This document shows, piece by piece, positions 14,362 to 20,237 of a stretch of 20,237 nucleotides of DNA. Positions within the stretch are counted from its first letter, which is position 1; every line of letters begins with the position of its first letter. The notes under the pieces are model-generated. The model did no database searches, was not told the DNA's origin, and was given only the letters and a program-made list of their open reading frames with translations. This DNA is from an uncultured Clostridia bacterium (GTDB taxonomy: Bacteria > Bacillota > Clostridia > UBA1381): assembly GCA_944391635.1 (NCBI GenBank), contig CALXUL010000102.1:1-20237 (forward strand), in the 5' to 3' direction. A program made the translations under genes and the position numbers.

Positions 14362-15398
14362 GTATCAGGGTATATGATTTTGATTATAACCTGCTCGGCG
14401 AAACCGATTATCCGGTTTCGCGCGAGTGGGATTTGAAATTTAATGGCATAGGAACCTTTGAGGCAAGTTTTGAACTAGATTCGGGGTTTGCGTCTGTTTT
14501 CGCACAGAATAAGAATTTAGTTATTTTAGATGGTGACAAACAGGCGGTTTGCGTTGGGTATAAGATTGCTGACCGTCTGAGGGTTTTTGGCAGGACTCCC
14601 GAATGGCTATTTACAAAAAGAGTTATTCTGCCCTTTAAAACCAGTCAGATATTTCAAAACCAATATACCGACCCGGAAACAATTATACATTATCTTCTTG
14701 AAAGTACCTACAAAACACCGCATCCTATTTCAGAGGATGGGGTTATAGATGAAAGCGTAATAGACGAGGATGCAGTATGCGATGATCTTATTATCCCTGA
14801 GCCGGGAGGTATGGAAAATTTAAACCGGCATTTTTGGCGAAACAGCGCGAATACTCTTTCTGAGGTAATAGTTGACCTTTGTGACATTGGTAGCTGCGGG
14901 CATTCGCTCACATTCTGCCCCGATGAAAAATGCTGGAAATTTTCAATTACAAAGGGCGAAGAAAAAAATTTAATAATCTCAAAGAGTTTAAAAAACGCAT
15001 ATGATATGTCGCTAAAGCAAAGTCTTCTTGATTCTGCGGGCGGAGGATATTTTCCGGTGACATTGCCGGAGGAAAGTGAAGAGGACGCTCCTCAGCTTTA
15101 CGGATATGTTGAGGGGGAAAATCCGGGCACAGGGCTTTTAAAATGGGACAAGGTATTTGATTCGGCAAGCGGGAGCAGTGAAGTGTATTCACAGCTTAAA
15201 CTTTGCGGTATGGATGTTCAGACTGAATGCGAGGTTATAAACGCCAGTTACGGTACGGATTACTGTCTTGGTGATATTTTAAGAGTACAGGTAGAAATTG
15301 GAGAGTTCCGTTACAGCGCAAAGCTTAGGGTGAGCGGAGTAAGTATTATATCCGGCAGTTCCGGAAATAGTGTTAAGCCGGTTTTTGTTGAGATATAG
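14358..15398 (+). CDS. Gp37-like / tail-associated (Tal N-terminal-like) protein
   Basis: A 346-residue protein of the siphovirus ReqiPepy6 Gp37-like type. The opening MSIRVYDFDYNLLGETDYP, the WDLKFNGIGTFEASFEL strand pair and EWLFTKRVILPF segment near residue 75 are typical. The C-terminal part has a YGTDYCLGDILRV strand followed by KLRVSGVSI. These proteins form the trimeric hub under the distal tail protein, usually directly after Dit. Here the four packaging genes separate it from the Dit-like gene. No peptidoglycan hydrolase domain is attached. Confidence 0.75.
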   Translation: MSIRVYDFDYNLLGETDYPVSREWDLKFNGIGTFEASFELDSGFASVFAQNKNLVILDGDKQAVCVGYKIADRLRVFGRTPEWLFTKRVILPFKTSQIFQNQYTDPETIIHYLLESTYKTPHPISEDGVIDESVIDEDAVCDDLIIPEPGGMENLNRHFWRNSANTLSEVIVDLCDIGSCGHSLTFCPDEKCWKFSITKGEEKNLIISKSLKNAYDMSLKQSLLDSAGGGYFPVTLPEESEEDAPQLYGYVEGENPGTGLLKWDKVFDSASGSSEVYSQLKLCGMDVQTECEVINASYGTDYCLGDILRVQVEIGEFRYSAKLRVSGVSIISGSSGNSVKPVFVEI

Positions 15399-15411
15399 AA
15401 AGGACGAGTAT

Positions 15412-16203
15412 ATGGGATATATTTGCAGATTTTTAGATAATGAAACTTATGGTGCGGATGATATTAGCACAGTATTTTCAGCGATAATTGGCGGCGGAGT
15501 ATTAGCATATCCCGAACAGGGTACAGTTGCACAGTCATTGGATTCTATGACTGCTTCCGTAATGGGAGCCGGCGTTTCGGAATACGGCGGTCTGGAAGTA
15601 AGTGTATCAGAAGGCATAATACATATTGGCGAGGGCATGGCTTTTTTTAATGCGGGTGTTTCGATTGAGGTGGATTATGATGGGATTGACATATCCCGGG
15701 ATACGCAGGAGGATGTTTATGTGTATCTTTTGTATGAACAGGATTTAAACAAGATTTTTTTTACAACTGATGTAAGCATACCCGAAGGGGATGTGGTTGT
15801 TCTTGCAAAGATATGTGCGGACGGTACTGTTTTGGATATGCGGCAATATGCTGCGGCAAAGACTATTTTAAATAGTACAAATGTTTATTATGATTTTGAA
15901 ATAGAAATGCCTGATTTTATGCAGTATTTTTCAGAGGACGAAAGCTACAAGGTAACATATGAGCTTCCTCATTCCGGTGTAAGATACCTTATGCTCAGGA
16001 GTGTTGAGTGCGAAAGCAAGAATCTGGAACCGGAAGAACATGTTATCGATTTTCAGACAGAAGGTCCATACAAAATAATACTTTCGCGCGGGGCCACTAC
16101 GTACTACCTTATGATAAAGCGCGAGGGTACAACTTTAAAATTTGCCGCAATCGGAGGAAGTACAACCGGCCCGGCACAGCAGTATACTTTTACTTTAGCG
16201 TAA
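15412..16203 (+). CDS. Phage baseplate / tail structural protein of unknown type
   Basis: A 263-residue protein beginning MGYICRFLDNETYGADDI; I place the start at 15412 because AAAGGA (15400-15405) is six bases upstream, while an earlier ATG at 15370 lies within the preceding gene. The N-terminal half (SVSEGIIHIGEGMAFFNAGV, VYVYLLYEQ) has the look of baseplate proteins with a small beta-barrel, and the C-terminal 90 residues are strand-rich, perhaps a carbohydrate-binding or trimerising domain. It sits between the tail hub and the fibre, so a peripheral baseplate role is likely. I cannot name a family with confidence. Confidence 0.6.
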   Translation: MGYICRFLDNETYGADDISTVFSAIIGGGVLAYPEQGTVAQSLDSMTASVMGAGVSEYGGLEVSVSEGIIHIGEGMAFFNAGVSIEVDYDGIDISRDTQEDVYVYLLYEQDLNKIFFTTDVSIPEGDVVVLAKICADGTVLDMRQYAAAKTILNSTNVYYDFEIEMPDFMQYFSEDESYKVTYELPHSGVRYLMLRSVECESKNLEPEEHVIDFQTEGPYKIILSRGATTYYLMIKREGTTLKFAAIGGSTTGPAQQYTFTLA

Positions 16204-16217
16204 AGGAGCTGATTTTA

Positions 16218-17921
16218 GTGACAAAAGATATAACAGTAAGCTTTTTGGAAAAGAAATTTACACGCCATTGTCCGATTCCGTTGGTATCTGGAGATACAGG
16301 GGTATATAGGTTAATTTTAGATAAAAGCAGATATCCTGATGCTGCCGAGGCGTTTTTTTATGCGTTCAGGAATGACGGACAGGTAATATACGACCATATA
16401 GAAATCTCCGATGATATATTCACATATATCTTAAAAGGGAATATGTATAGTATTGAGGGTTCTATGAATTTGAGGGTTGTACTTTCAGATGCCGAAGGCG
16501 CGCTTCTGACAGCCGGTGAAGTTGTTTTTGAAGTTTTAGGCGGTGTGGGGGATTATGTGGAAGATGCTTATGATGGAAAAAGTATTGAAGAACTTATTAG
16601 CAGTCTTGACGCTAAAGCCGACAGTCAAACCGATGAAGGCGGACTGATACGTGAAAATACCCTTTTTTCGGCGGATGGAACAAGCCAGAATCTTGCCGGA
16701 TGGATCGAGACGGCAAGTAATATGAAAAAGCAGTCAGATGATAATAAGTCTGGCATTGAGAGTTTGAAAGAAGAAAAAGCTGACCGCGGTATGCTTGATG
16801 GTATAGATATTGGAACTATAAATACACCCGGCATATATGGAGTTAGTAATAACTGCACTGGTCTGCCTGAGGGCTTGGGAGATGTCTGGTGCGGAAAAAC
16901 ACTGATAGTTTCAGGCGGTGGTGACAGTTATAATCAATATTTGACTGCGAACTGGTATGCCGATGAAAATGGGGAAATGACTGAGCATACTAAAATATAC
17001 GCTTGTCAGATATATAATCCGTCGGGAACACATTCATATGATATGCCCTGGACGCTTGTATATGATACCGCTATTCCACAATTGACTGTTGATGCGAGCT
17101 TTACACAAGACGGAGAAGCCGCTGATGCAAGAGCCGTCGGGTACGCGCTTGGGAAAAAAGCAGATGTGCAAAACAAGAACGGCGGTTTTGCCGCAGGTCG
17201 TAATGCGAGATGTTCGTCCGGTACAGGGGATGTTGACGCTATACAGCTTGGTGAAGGTACAAACTTAAACGAGAGAACTCTTAAAATTTATGAATATCTG
17301 CTAATGGACAAAGATGGGTTTATACCCTCTGAGCGTTTTGCTCAGGGAAGCATTAATATGGAAAAACTTGCAGAGGATGTTTTAGAACTTATAAATTCTA
17401 AGAAACAGAATAATTTTAAACAATATATTGTTGAGCAAGATGCGTCAAGCATTGCTTTTGATATGGATAAAAGCAAAGACTATCGAATCAGAATATATTA
17501 CAAAAACCCGACTGCAAGACCGAATCTCTATTGTGACTTCAGAAATAACGGTGCCTATGTGACCGATACGGAGCAGAGCTATAGTCATACAGCATTGAAG
17601 TACGGAAAAACTGCAAGTAATGTAAGCCCGACAGTGGTATGCACGGGGTACAATGAATTTGTAGGATATTGGGATACCGACGGAAGTGAAGAATGGCAGG
17701 ATGGAAGCTGTTTAATAGATGTTGTTTTCTCACAGAAAAATTCATATCCTGTCTGTTACGGTACAATAGATTTGGTAAGCTCCGATGTTCAGAAAGCATT
17801 ATCATACAGAGTGATGCTGACAGGCAGAGCGGATTTGTTTTCAGAATTTGACGGATTGAGGCTGAGATTCTATAATTCCGTATTTCCTGCCGGGGCTGTC
17901 GTGAGTTTGGATGAGATTTAA
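16218..17921 (+). CDS. Receptor-binding tail fibre / baseplate upper protein-like
   Basis: A 567-residue protein with a GTG start at 16218, supported by AAAGGAG (16202-16208). Residues 1-110 resemble BppU-type N-terminal baseplate anchors. A short coiled stretch follows (about 120-190). Around 195-285 a domain with GIYGVSNNCTGLPEG, GKTLIV and MPWTLVYDT resembles pyocin-knob modules. Around 305-370 comes GGFAAGRNARCSSG ... AIQLGEGTN, a surface module common in clostridial tail proteins, ending in DGFIPSERF. The last 170 residues look like a beta-sandwich head that would bind the host surface. Host specificity cannot be inferred. Confidence 0.7.
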   Translation: MTKDITVSFLEKKFTRHCPIPLVSGDTGVYRLILDKSRYPDAAEAFFYAFRNDGQVIYDHIEISDDIFTYILKGNMYSIEGSMNLRVVLSDAEGALLTAGEVVFEVLGGVGDYVEDAYDGKSIEELISSLDAKADSQTDEGGLIRENTLFSADGTSQNLAGWIETASNMKKQSDDNKSGIESLKEEKADRGMLDGIDIGTINTPGIYGVSNNCTGLPEGLGDVWCGKTLIVSGGGDSYNQYLTANWYADENGEMTEHTKIYACQIYNPSGTHSYDMPWTLVYDTAIPQLTVDASFTQDGEAADARAVGYALGKKADVQNKNGGFAAGRNARCSSGTGDVDAIQLGEGTNLNERTLKIYEYLLMDKDGFIPSERFAQGSINMEKLAEDVLELINSKKQNNFKQYIVEQDASSIAFDMDKSKDYRIRIYYKNPTARPNLYCDFRNNGAYVTDTEQSYSHTALKYGKTASNVSPTVVCTGYNEFVGYWDTDGSEEWQDGSCLIDVVFSQKNSYPVCYGTIDLVSSDVQKALSYRVMLTGRADLFSEFDGLRLRFYNSVFPAGAVVSLDEI

Positions 17922-17939
17922 AAGGGGGGAGATATTAAT

Positions 17940-18047
17940 ATGCTGCAAATGAATATACAAAAAGACGGTACAGTGTATTATTCTGAGGTGGCGGATGTGC
18001 CGCAGAGGGAACTTTTGGAGGACGAGAAAGATGGAGAAGCTGTTTAA
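17940..18047 (+). CDS. Small phage protein, 35 residues
   Basis: A short open frame beginning MLQMNIQKDGTVYYSEV and ending in an acidic tail. AGGGGGGAG (17922-17930) lies ten or so bases before the ATG, and the start is 18 bases after the fibre stop. It overlaps the holin start by 17 bases in another frame. Small genes of this kind often lie between fibre and holin in clostridial phages, but it is not a clear XkdX protein. Function unknown; it may be translated mainly to couple the holin. Confidence 0.5.
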   Translation: MLQMNIQKDGTVYYSEVADVPQRELLEDEKDGEAV

Positions 18048-18444
18048 TGCTGCAAGCATTGTTTCTGGAGTTTTAGGAGGTGTTATAGCCGGTATATTCG
18101 GCGGATGTGATGCACTTATATGCGCGCTGATACTGCTTATGGCTTTGGATTATCTGACCGGAGTGATTAAGGGAATATATTTTAAAAACTTATCAAGCGA
18201 GATAGGGTTTCGCGGGCTTTTAAAAAAGATGCTGATACTGGTTATGGTCGCTCTGGCAAATATTGTAGAAAAACTGCTTGGTGTGGATTTTGCCATTCGG
18301 GAAACGGTAATAATGTTTTACGCAGCAAACGAAGCAATAAGCATATTGGAAAATACCGCCGAAATTATGCCTAATATGCCGGCGGGACTCCGGGAAATGC
18401 TGTTAAAGCTTAGAAAGAATTCCGGAGAGGAGAAGGATGGTTAA
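18031..18444 (+). CDS. Phage holin (toxin secretion/phage lysis holin family)
   Basis: A 137-residue membrane protein with about three hydrophobic segments (residues 8-24, 27-47 and 65-82) and a charged C terminus. The MALDYLTGVIKGIY motif (37-50) and the SEIGFRGLLKKM segment (56-67) are diagnostic of the phage_holin_4 family. Holins permeabilise the inner membrane at a set time so that the endolysin reaches the wall. Start chosen at 18031 because GGAGG (18017-18021) is nine bases before it. The stop codon overlaps the endolysin start (TAATG). Confidence 0.88.
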   Translation: MEKLFNAASIVSGVLGGVIAGIFGGCDALICALILLMALDYLTGVIKGIYFKNLSSEIGFRGLLKKMLILVMVALANIVEKLLGVDFAIRETVIMFYAANEAISILENTAEIMPNMPAGLREMLLKLRKNSGEEKDG

Positions 18445-19094
18445 TGAGTGAAATAATAAAGGATATATCCGCGCTTGCGCCGGTTGCCCAGACAGCGTGT
18501 CTGGCGTTTCTTGAATTGTGTGAAAAAGCAGGGCTAAAAGTGAGAATAACCGAAACTTACCGTTCTCAGGAACGGCAGAATGAATTATACGCCCAGGGAC
18601 GTACTACCCCGGGACAGATTGTGACCTGGACCAAAAATTCACGCCATACAAGCCGCCGTGCGTGGGATATATGTCAAAATATTCCTGGTCGTGAATACAG
18701 TGACGCCTCATTTTTTGACAGTTGCGGAAAAATTGCTGAATCAATAGGGATAATCTGGGGCGGTGAATGGAAAACACCGGATCGTCCGCATTTTGAAGTA
18801 ACAACAAGCTGGAAGCTGCCTGATTATTATGGAGAAGAGGTGATTGATACGGAAAAGCTGGAAGAATTGACAAAACGTGTTGATGAACTTTCTAAAAAAG
18901 TTGAAGAGTTGGAAAAACAGCAGCAGAAAATATATCACTATACCCAGGATGTACCTGACTGGGGCAGGGCAACAGTTCAGAAACTGTTGGATTTAGGGTA
19001 TTTTGCAGGTGCGGCTGCCGATGATTTGAACTTATCAGAGGATATGTTAAGGCTCTTTGTTATACTGGAAAGAGCAGGACTTTTTGATAAATAG
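18444..19094 (+). CDS. Endolysin: M15 (VanY-like) L-Ala-D-Glu / D-Ala-D-Ala peptidase with C-terminal cell-wall module
   Basis: A 216-residue protein. The M15 domain (about 1-125) opens with ITETYRSQERQNELYAQGR and has zinc ligands in SRHTSRRAWDI (H68 and D75) and DRPHFEV (H116). The usual glycine of HxxGxAxD is arginine here (R71). A charged coiled coil (about 135-165) joins it to a C-terminal module VPDWGRATVQKLLDLGYFAG ... LNLSEDMLRLFVILERAGLF, which is common at the end of clostridial phage lysins. It is the last gene of the cluster and forms a lysis cassette with the holin, followed by a terminator. Confidence 0.85.
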   Translation: MSEIIKDISALAPVAQTACLAFLELCEKAGLKVRITETYRSQERQNELYAQGRTTPGQIVTWTKNSRHTSRRAWDICQNIPGREYSDASFFDSCGKIAESIGIIWGGEWKTPDRPHFEVTTSWKLPDYYGEEVIDTEKLEELTKRVDELSKKVEELEKQQQKIYHYTQDVPDWGRATVQKLLDLGYFAGAAADDLNLSEDMLRLFVILERAGLFDK

Positions 19095-19128
19095 ATAAGT
19101 GAGCTGGGGTATTTCCCGGCAAAGAAAA

Positions 19129-19174
19129 AATAACCGCCAAGATGCAAAAAGCGTCATTTGGTGGTTATTTTTTT
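19129..19174. terminator. Bidirectional terminator closing the phage-derived cluster
   Basis: AATAACCGCCAA pairs with TTGGTGGTTATT and GATGC with GCGTC, with a two-base bulge and an AAAAA loop; a T-run follows on the plus strand, and on the minus strand the hairpin is followed by TTTTTTCTTT. It lies about 35 bp after the endolysin stop and also faces the minus-strand genes to the right. Confidence 0.85.
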
Positions 19175-19270
19175 ATTTATGTCAGATAATTATGTGATAC
19201 ATATAATAAAAGCAATCAGACGCTTGGTAATTTCGCATGTATGGCTGTTTTATTTACTTTAAATTAGGAG

Positions 19271-19381
19271 TTAGTACCATCCTGTAATTCTATGCAGCTC
19301 GGCTTCTATTTCCGGAAATAAGTTAAGGATTACAATCGCTAAGATAATTACAATTATTACTGCAAACAATATCTTTTTCAT
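19271..19381 (-). CDS. Small single-pass membrane protein, 36 residues
   Basis: Starts MKKILFAVIIVIILAIVILN, a single membrane helix, followed by a short polar tail ending in HRITGWY. I use this start because AGAAGGCG lies about nine bases upstream; the frame can be extended by 51 residues, but that part is low-complexity and has no ribosome site. It lies between the CHR genes and the bidirectional terminator, so it may share their transcript. Too short to assign; it could be a regulatory membrane peptide. Confidence 0.5.
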   Translation of the reverse strand: MKKILFAVIIVIILAIVILNLFPEIEAELHRITGWY

Positions 19382-19522
19382 TTTTATATGCGCCTTCTTT
19401 CCCCGGTATTTTAAAGGCAGCGATTTTTTAGTAATTGCCTTTATATGAGTTGCGAAAGTCACATACGGATATATAAATTTTATATCGGAAATTGACATAG
19501 GGTAGACATTCTTTCTATAAAG

Positions 19523-19536
19523 TATTGTATACAATA
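19523..19536. promoter_or_regulatory. 14-bp perfect palindrome, possible GntR-type operator
   Basis: TATTGTATACAATA is exactly self-complementary. The core TTGTATACAA fits the TTGT-nn-ACAA pattern typical of FadR-class GntR regulators. It sits between the chromate-type transporter stop and the small membrane protein gene, so it could control the latter. No GntR gene is in the window. Confidence 0.35.
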
Positions 19537-19545
19537 GACATTTAG

Positions 19546-20088
19546 TTATGTAAAAATAAGCCCATAAATCACTTTTAAAACACCTGCTCCGAGCATAACT
19601 ATAACGGGATTGAGCCTGAATTTTCGCAAAAGTATTACGCAGACTACAAAAATTACAACCATATCAATTTTAAGTCCGGAATCCCATAATGCAGGAAGAA
19701 GCAATGTGAGCCCGGCATAAGCAATCAGCGCAATGACGGCAGGGCGAAGTGCGCTCAATATGCCTTTTAAAAGTTCCATCTGGCGGTATTTTACATATAT
19801 GTATGAGATTATTGAAACGATAATGCAGCTTGGAAGAACGCAGCCGAGTGTTGCCATAACAGCGCCTAAAATGCCTCCGACCCTAAGCCCGATAAAGGTT
19901 GCCGCATTAATTGCAACCGGGCCCGGAGTCATTTGGGATATTGTAACAAGGTCAGCAAACTCTGTGGCACTTATCCAATTATTTATGTCTATTACCTGAT
20001 GCTGTATAAGCGGCAGGGACGCATAGCCGCCGCCGAAACTGAAAGCGCCTATTTGAAGGAAGCTTAAAAACAGTTTAAGAAGAAGCAT
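19546..20088 (-). CDS. Chromate transporter (CHR) family, half-size subunit
   Basis: A 180-residue membrane protein with about six helices. The N-terminal family motifs are FSFGGGYASLPLI (about 17-29) and SQMTPGPVAINAATFIG (about 50-66), followed by GAVMATLGCVLPS. Half-size CHR proteins act as pairs encoded in tandem, consistent with the partial second CHR gene immediately upstream. The substrate is only inferred: the family name comes from chromate efflux, but in gut-type Clostridia the natural anion is unknown. Start at 20088 is set by AAAGGAGGCG a few bases upstream; the start at 20130 lacks a ribosome site. Overlaps the upstream gene by 14 bases, so translation is coupled. Confidence 0.88.
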   Translation of the reverse strand: MLLLKLFLSFLQIGAFSFGGGYASLPLIQHQVIDINNWISATEFADLVTISQMTPGPVAINAATFIGLRVGGILGAVMATLGCVLPSCIIVSIISYIYVKYRQMELLKGILSALRPAVIALIAYAGLTLLLPALWDSGLKIDMVVIFVVCVILLRKFRLNPVIVMLGAGVLKVIYGLIFT

Positions 20089-20237
20089 TTTCACGCCTCC
20101 TTTTTGAATAAAGAGTGCGTGCTGCGCCAAGGGCAGCGCAAGCTAAAATTATCCAAATAGCATTTACTCCGATGATGCAAAGTATAAATGCCGCAATAAG
20201 CAGGATTTCAGATACTGTGTCGCGGTTTTTTACTACT
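20075..20237 (-). CDS. Chromate transporter (CHR) family, C-terminal end of upstream partner (partial)
   Basis: The frame is open from the right edge; 53 residues are visible. It holds two hydrophobic segments, EILLIAAFILCIIGVNAIW then IILACAALGAARTLY, and a basic tail. This matches the C terminus of a half-size CHR protein, and with the overlapping downstream gene it makes the usual tandem pair. The start and the N-terminal motif lie outside the window, so the identity rests on the hydrophobic pattern and context. Confidence 0.7.
   Translation of the reverse strand, partial: VVKNRDTVSEILLIAAFILCIIGVNAIWIILACAALGAARTLYSKRRRENASS

Noticed and set aside
5549..19094. A tailocin (headless phage-tail bacteriocin)
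   Set aside because: Capsid, portal, scaffold and both terminase subunits are present and intact, so the cluster is built for a DNA-filled head.
5230..19270. att direct repeats flanking the phage-derived cluster
   Set aside because: I compared the two flanks by eye and found only matches of about seven bases, no more than chance; the tRNA-Leu at 1122-1208 is too far away and its end is not repeated on the right side.
19382..19534. Longer form of the small membrane protein (87 residues)
   Set aside because: The extra N-terminal 51 residues have no ribosome site and lie over the palindrome; the shorter form has a good ribosome site.

Overview
The window looks like chromosome of a spore-forming member of the Clostridia (Firmicutes). 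It carries spoIIR and ypeB, which are sporulation and germination genes, together with an ECF-type vitamin transporter S component and coaX. Base composition is low to moderate GC, spacing is compact, and promoters are near-consensus SigA type. I cannot name the genus.

Left host segment (1-5300): the tail of a large surface protein with chitobiase-C-terminal-like repeats; about 550 bp without a clear gene but with hairpins and an imperfect tandem repeat; tRNA-Leu(CAA) on the minus strand; a probable pantothenate uptake and phosphorylation operon (ECF S component plus type III pantothenate kinase); ypeB (minus) and spoIIR (plus), divergent from a short intergenic region with two forespore-type promoters whose -35 boxes overlap; then a membrane-anchored helix-hairpin-helix (ComEA-like) gene on the minus strand.

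Phage-derived segment (5358-19174): nineteen co-directional, intact, tightly packed genes behind one near-perfect SigA promoter and a structured 155-nt leader. They are major capsid, head-closure proteins, tail tube, Gp15-type protein, a very short tape measure, Dit-like protein, small and large terminase, portal, short scaffold, Gp37/Tal-like protein, baseplate protein, receptor-binding fibre, a 35-residue peptide, holin and M15 endolysin. The families are those of Listeria A118-type siphophages, but the order is permuted: terminase-portal-scaffold lies between the Dit-like and Gp37-like genes, joined on both sides by 4-bp stop/start overlaps. No integrase, repressor, replication gene or att repeat is visible between the host genes on either side. 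This is the most interesting object in the window: a compact particle-making, DNA-packaging and lysis cluster, consistent with a domesticated phage or gene-transfer-agent-like element, though a stripped defective prophage cannot be excluded.

Right host segment (19175-20237): a bidirectional terminator, a 36-residue single-pass membrane peptide, a 14-bp perfect palindrome, and a tandem pair of half-size chromate-transporter (CHR) family genes on the minus strand, the upstream one cut by the window edge.
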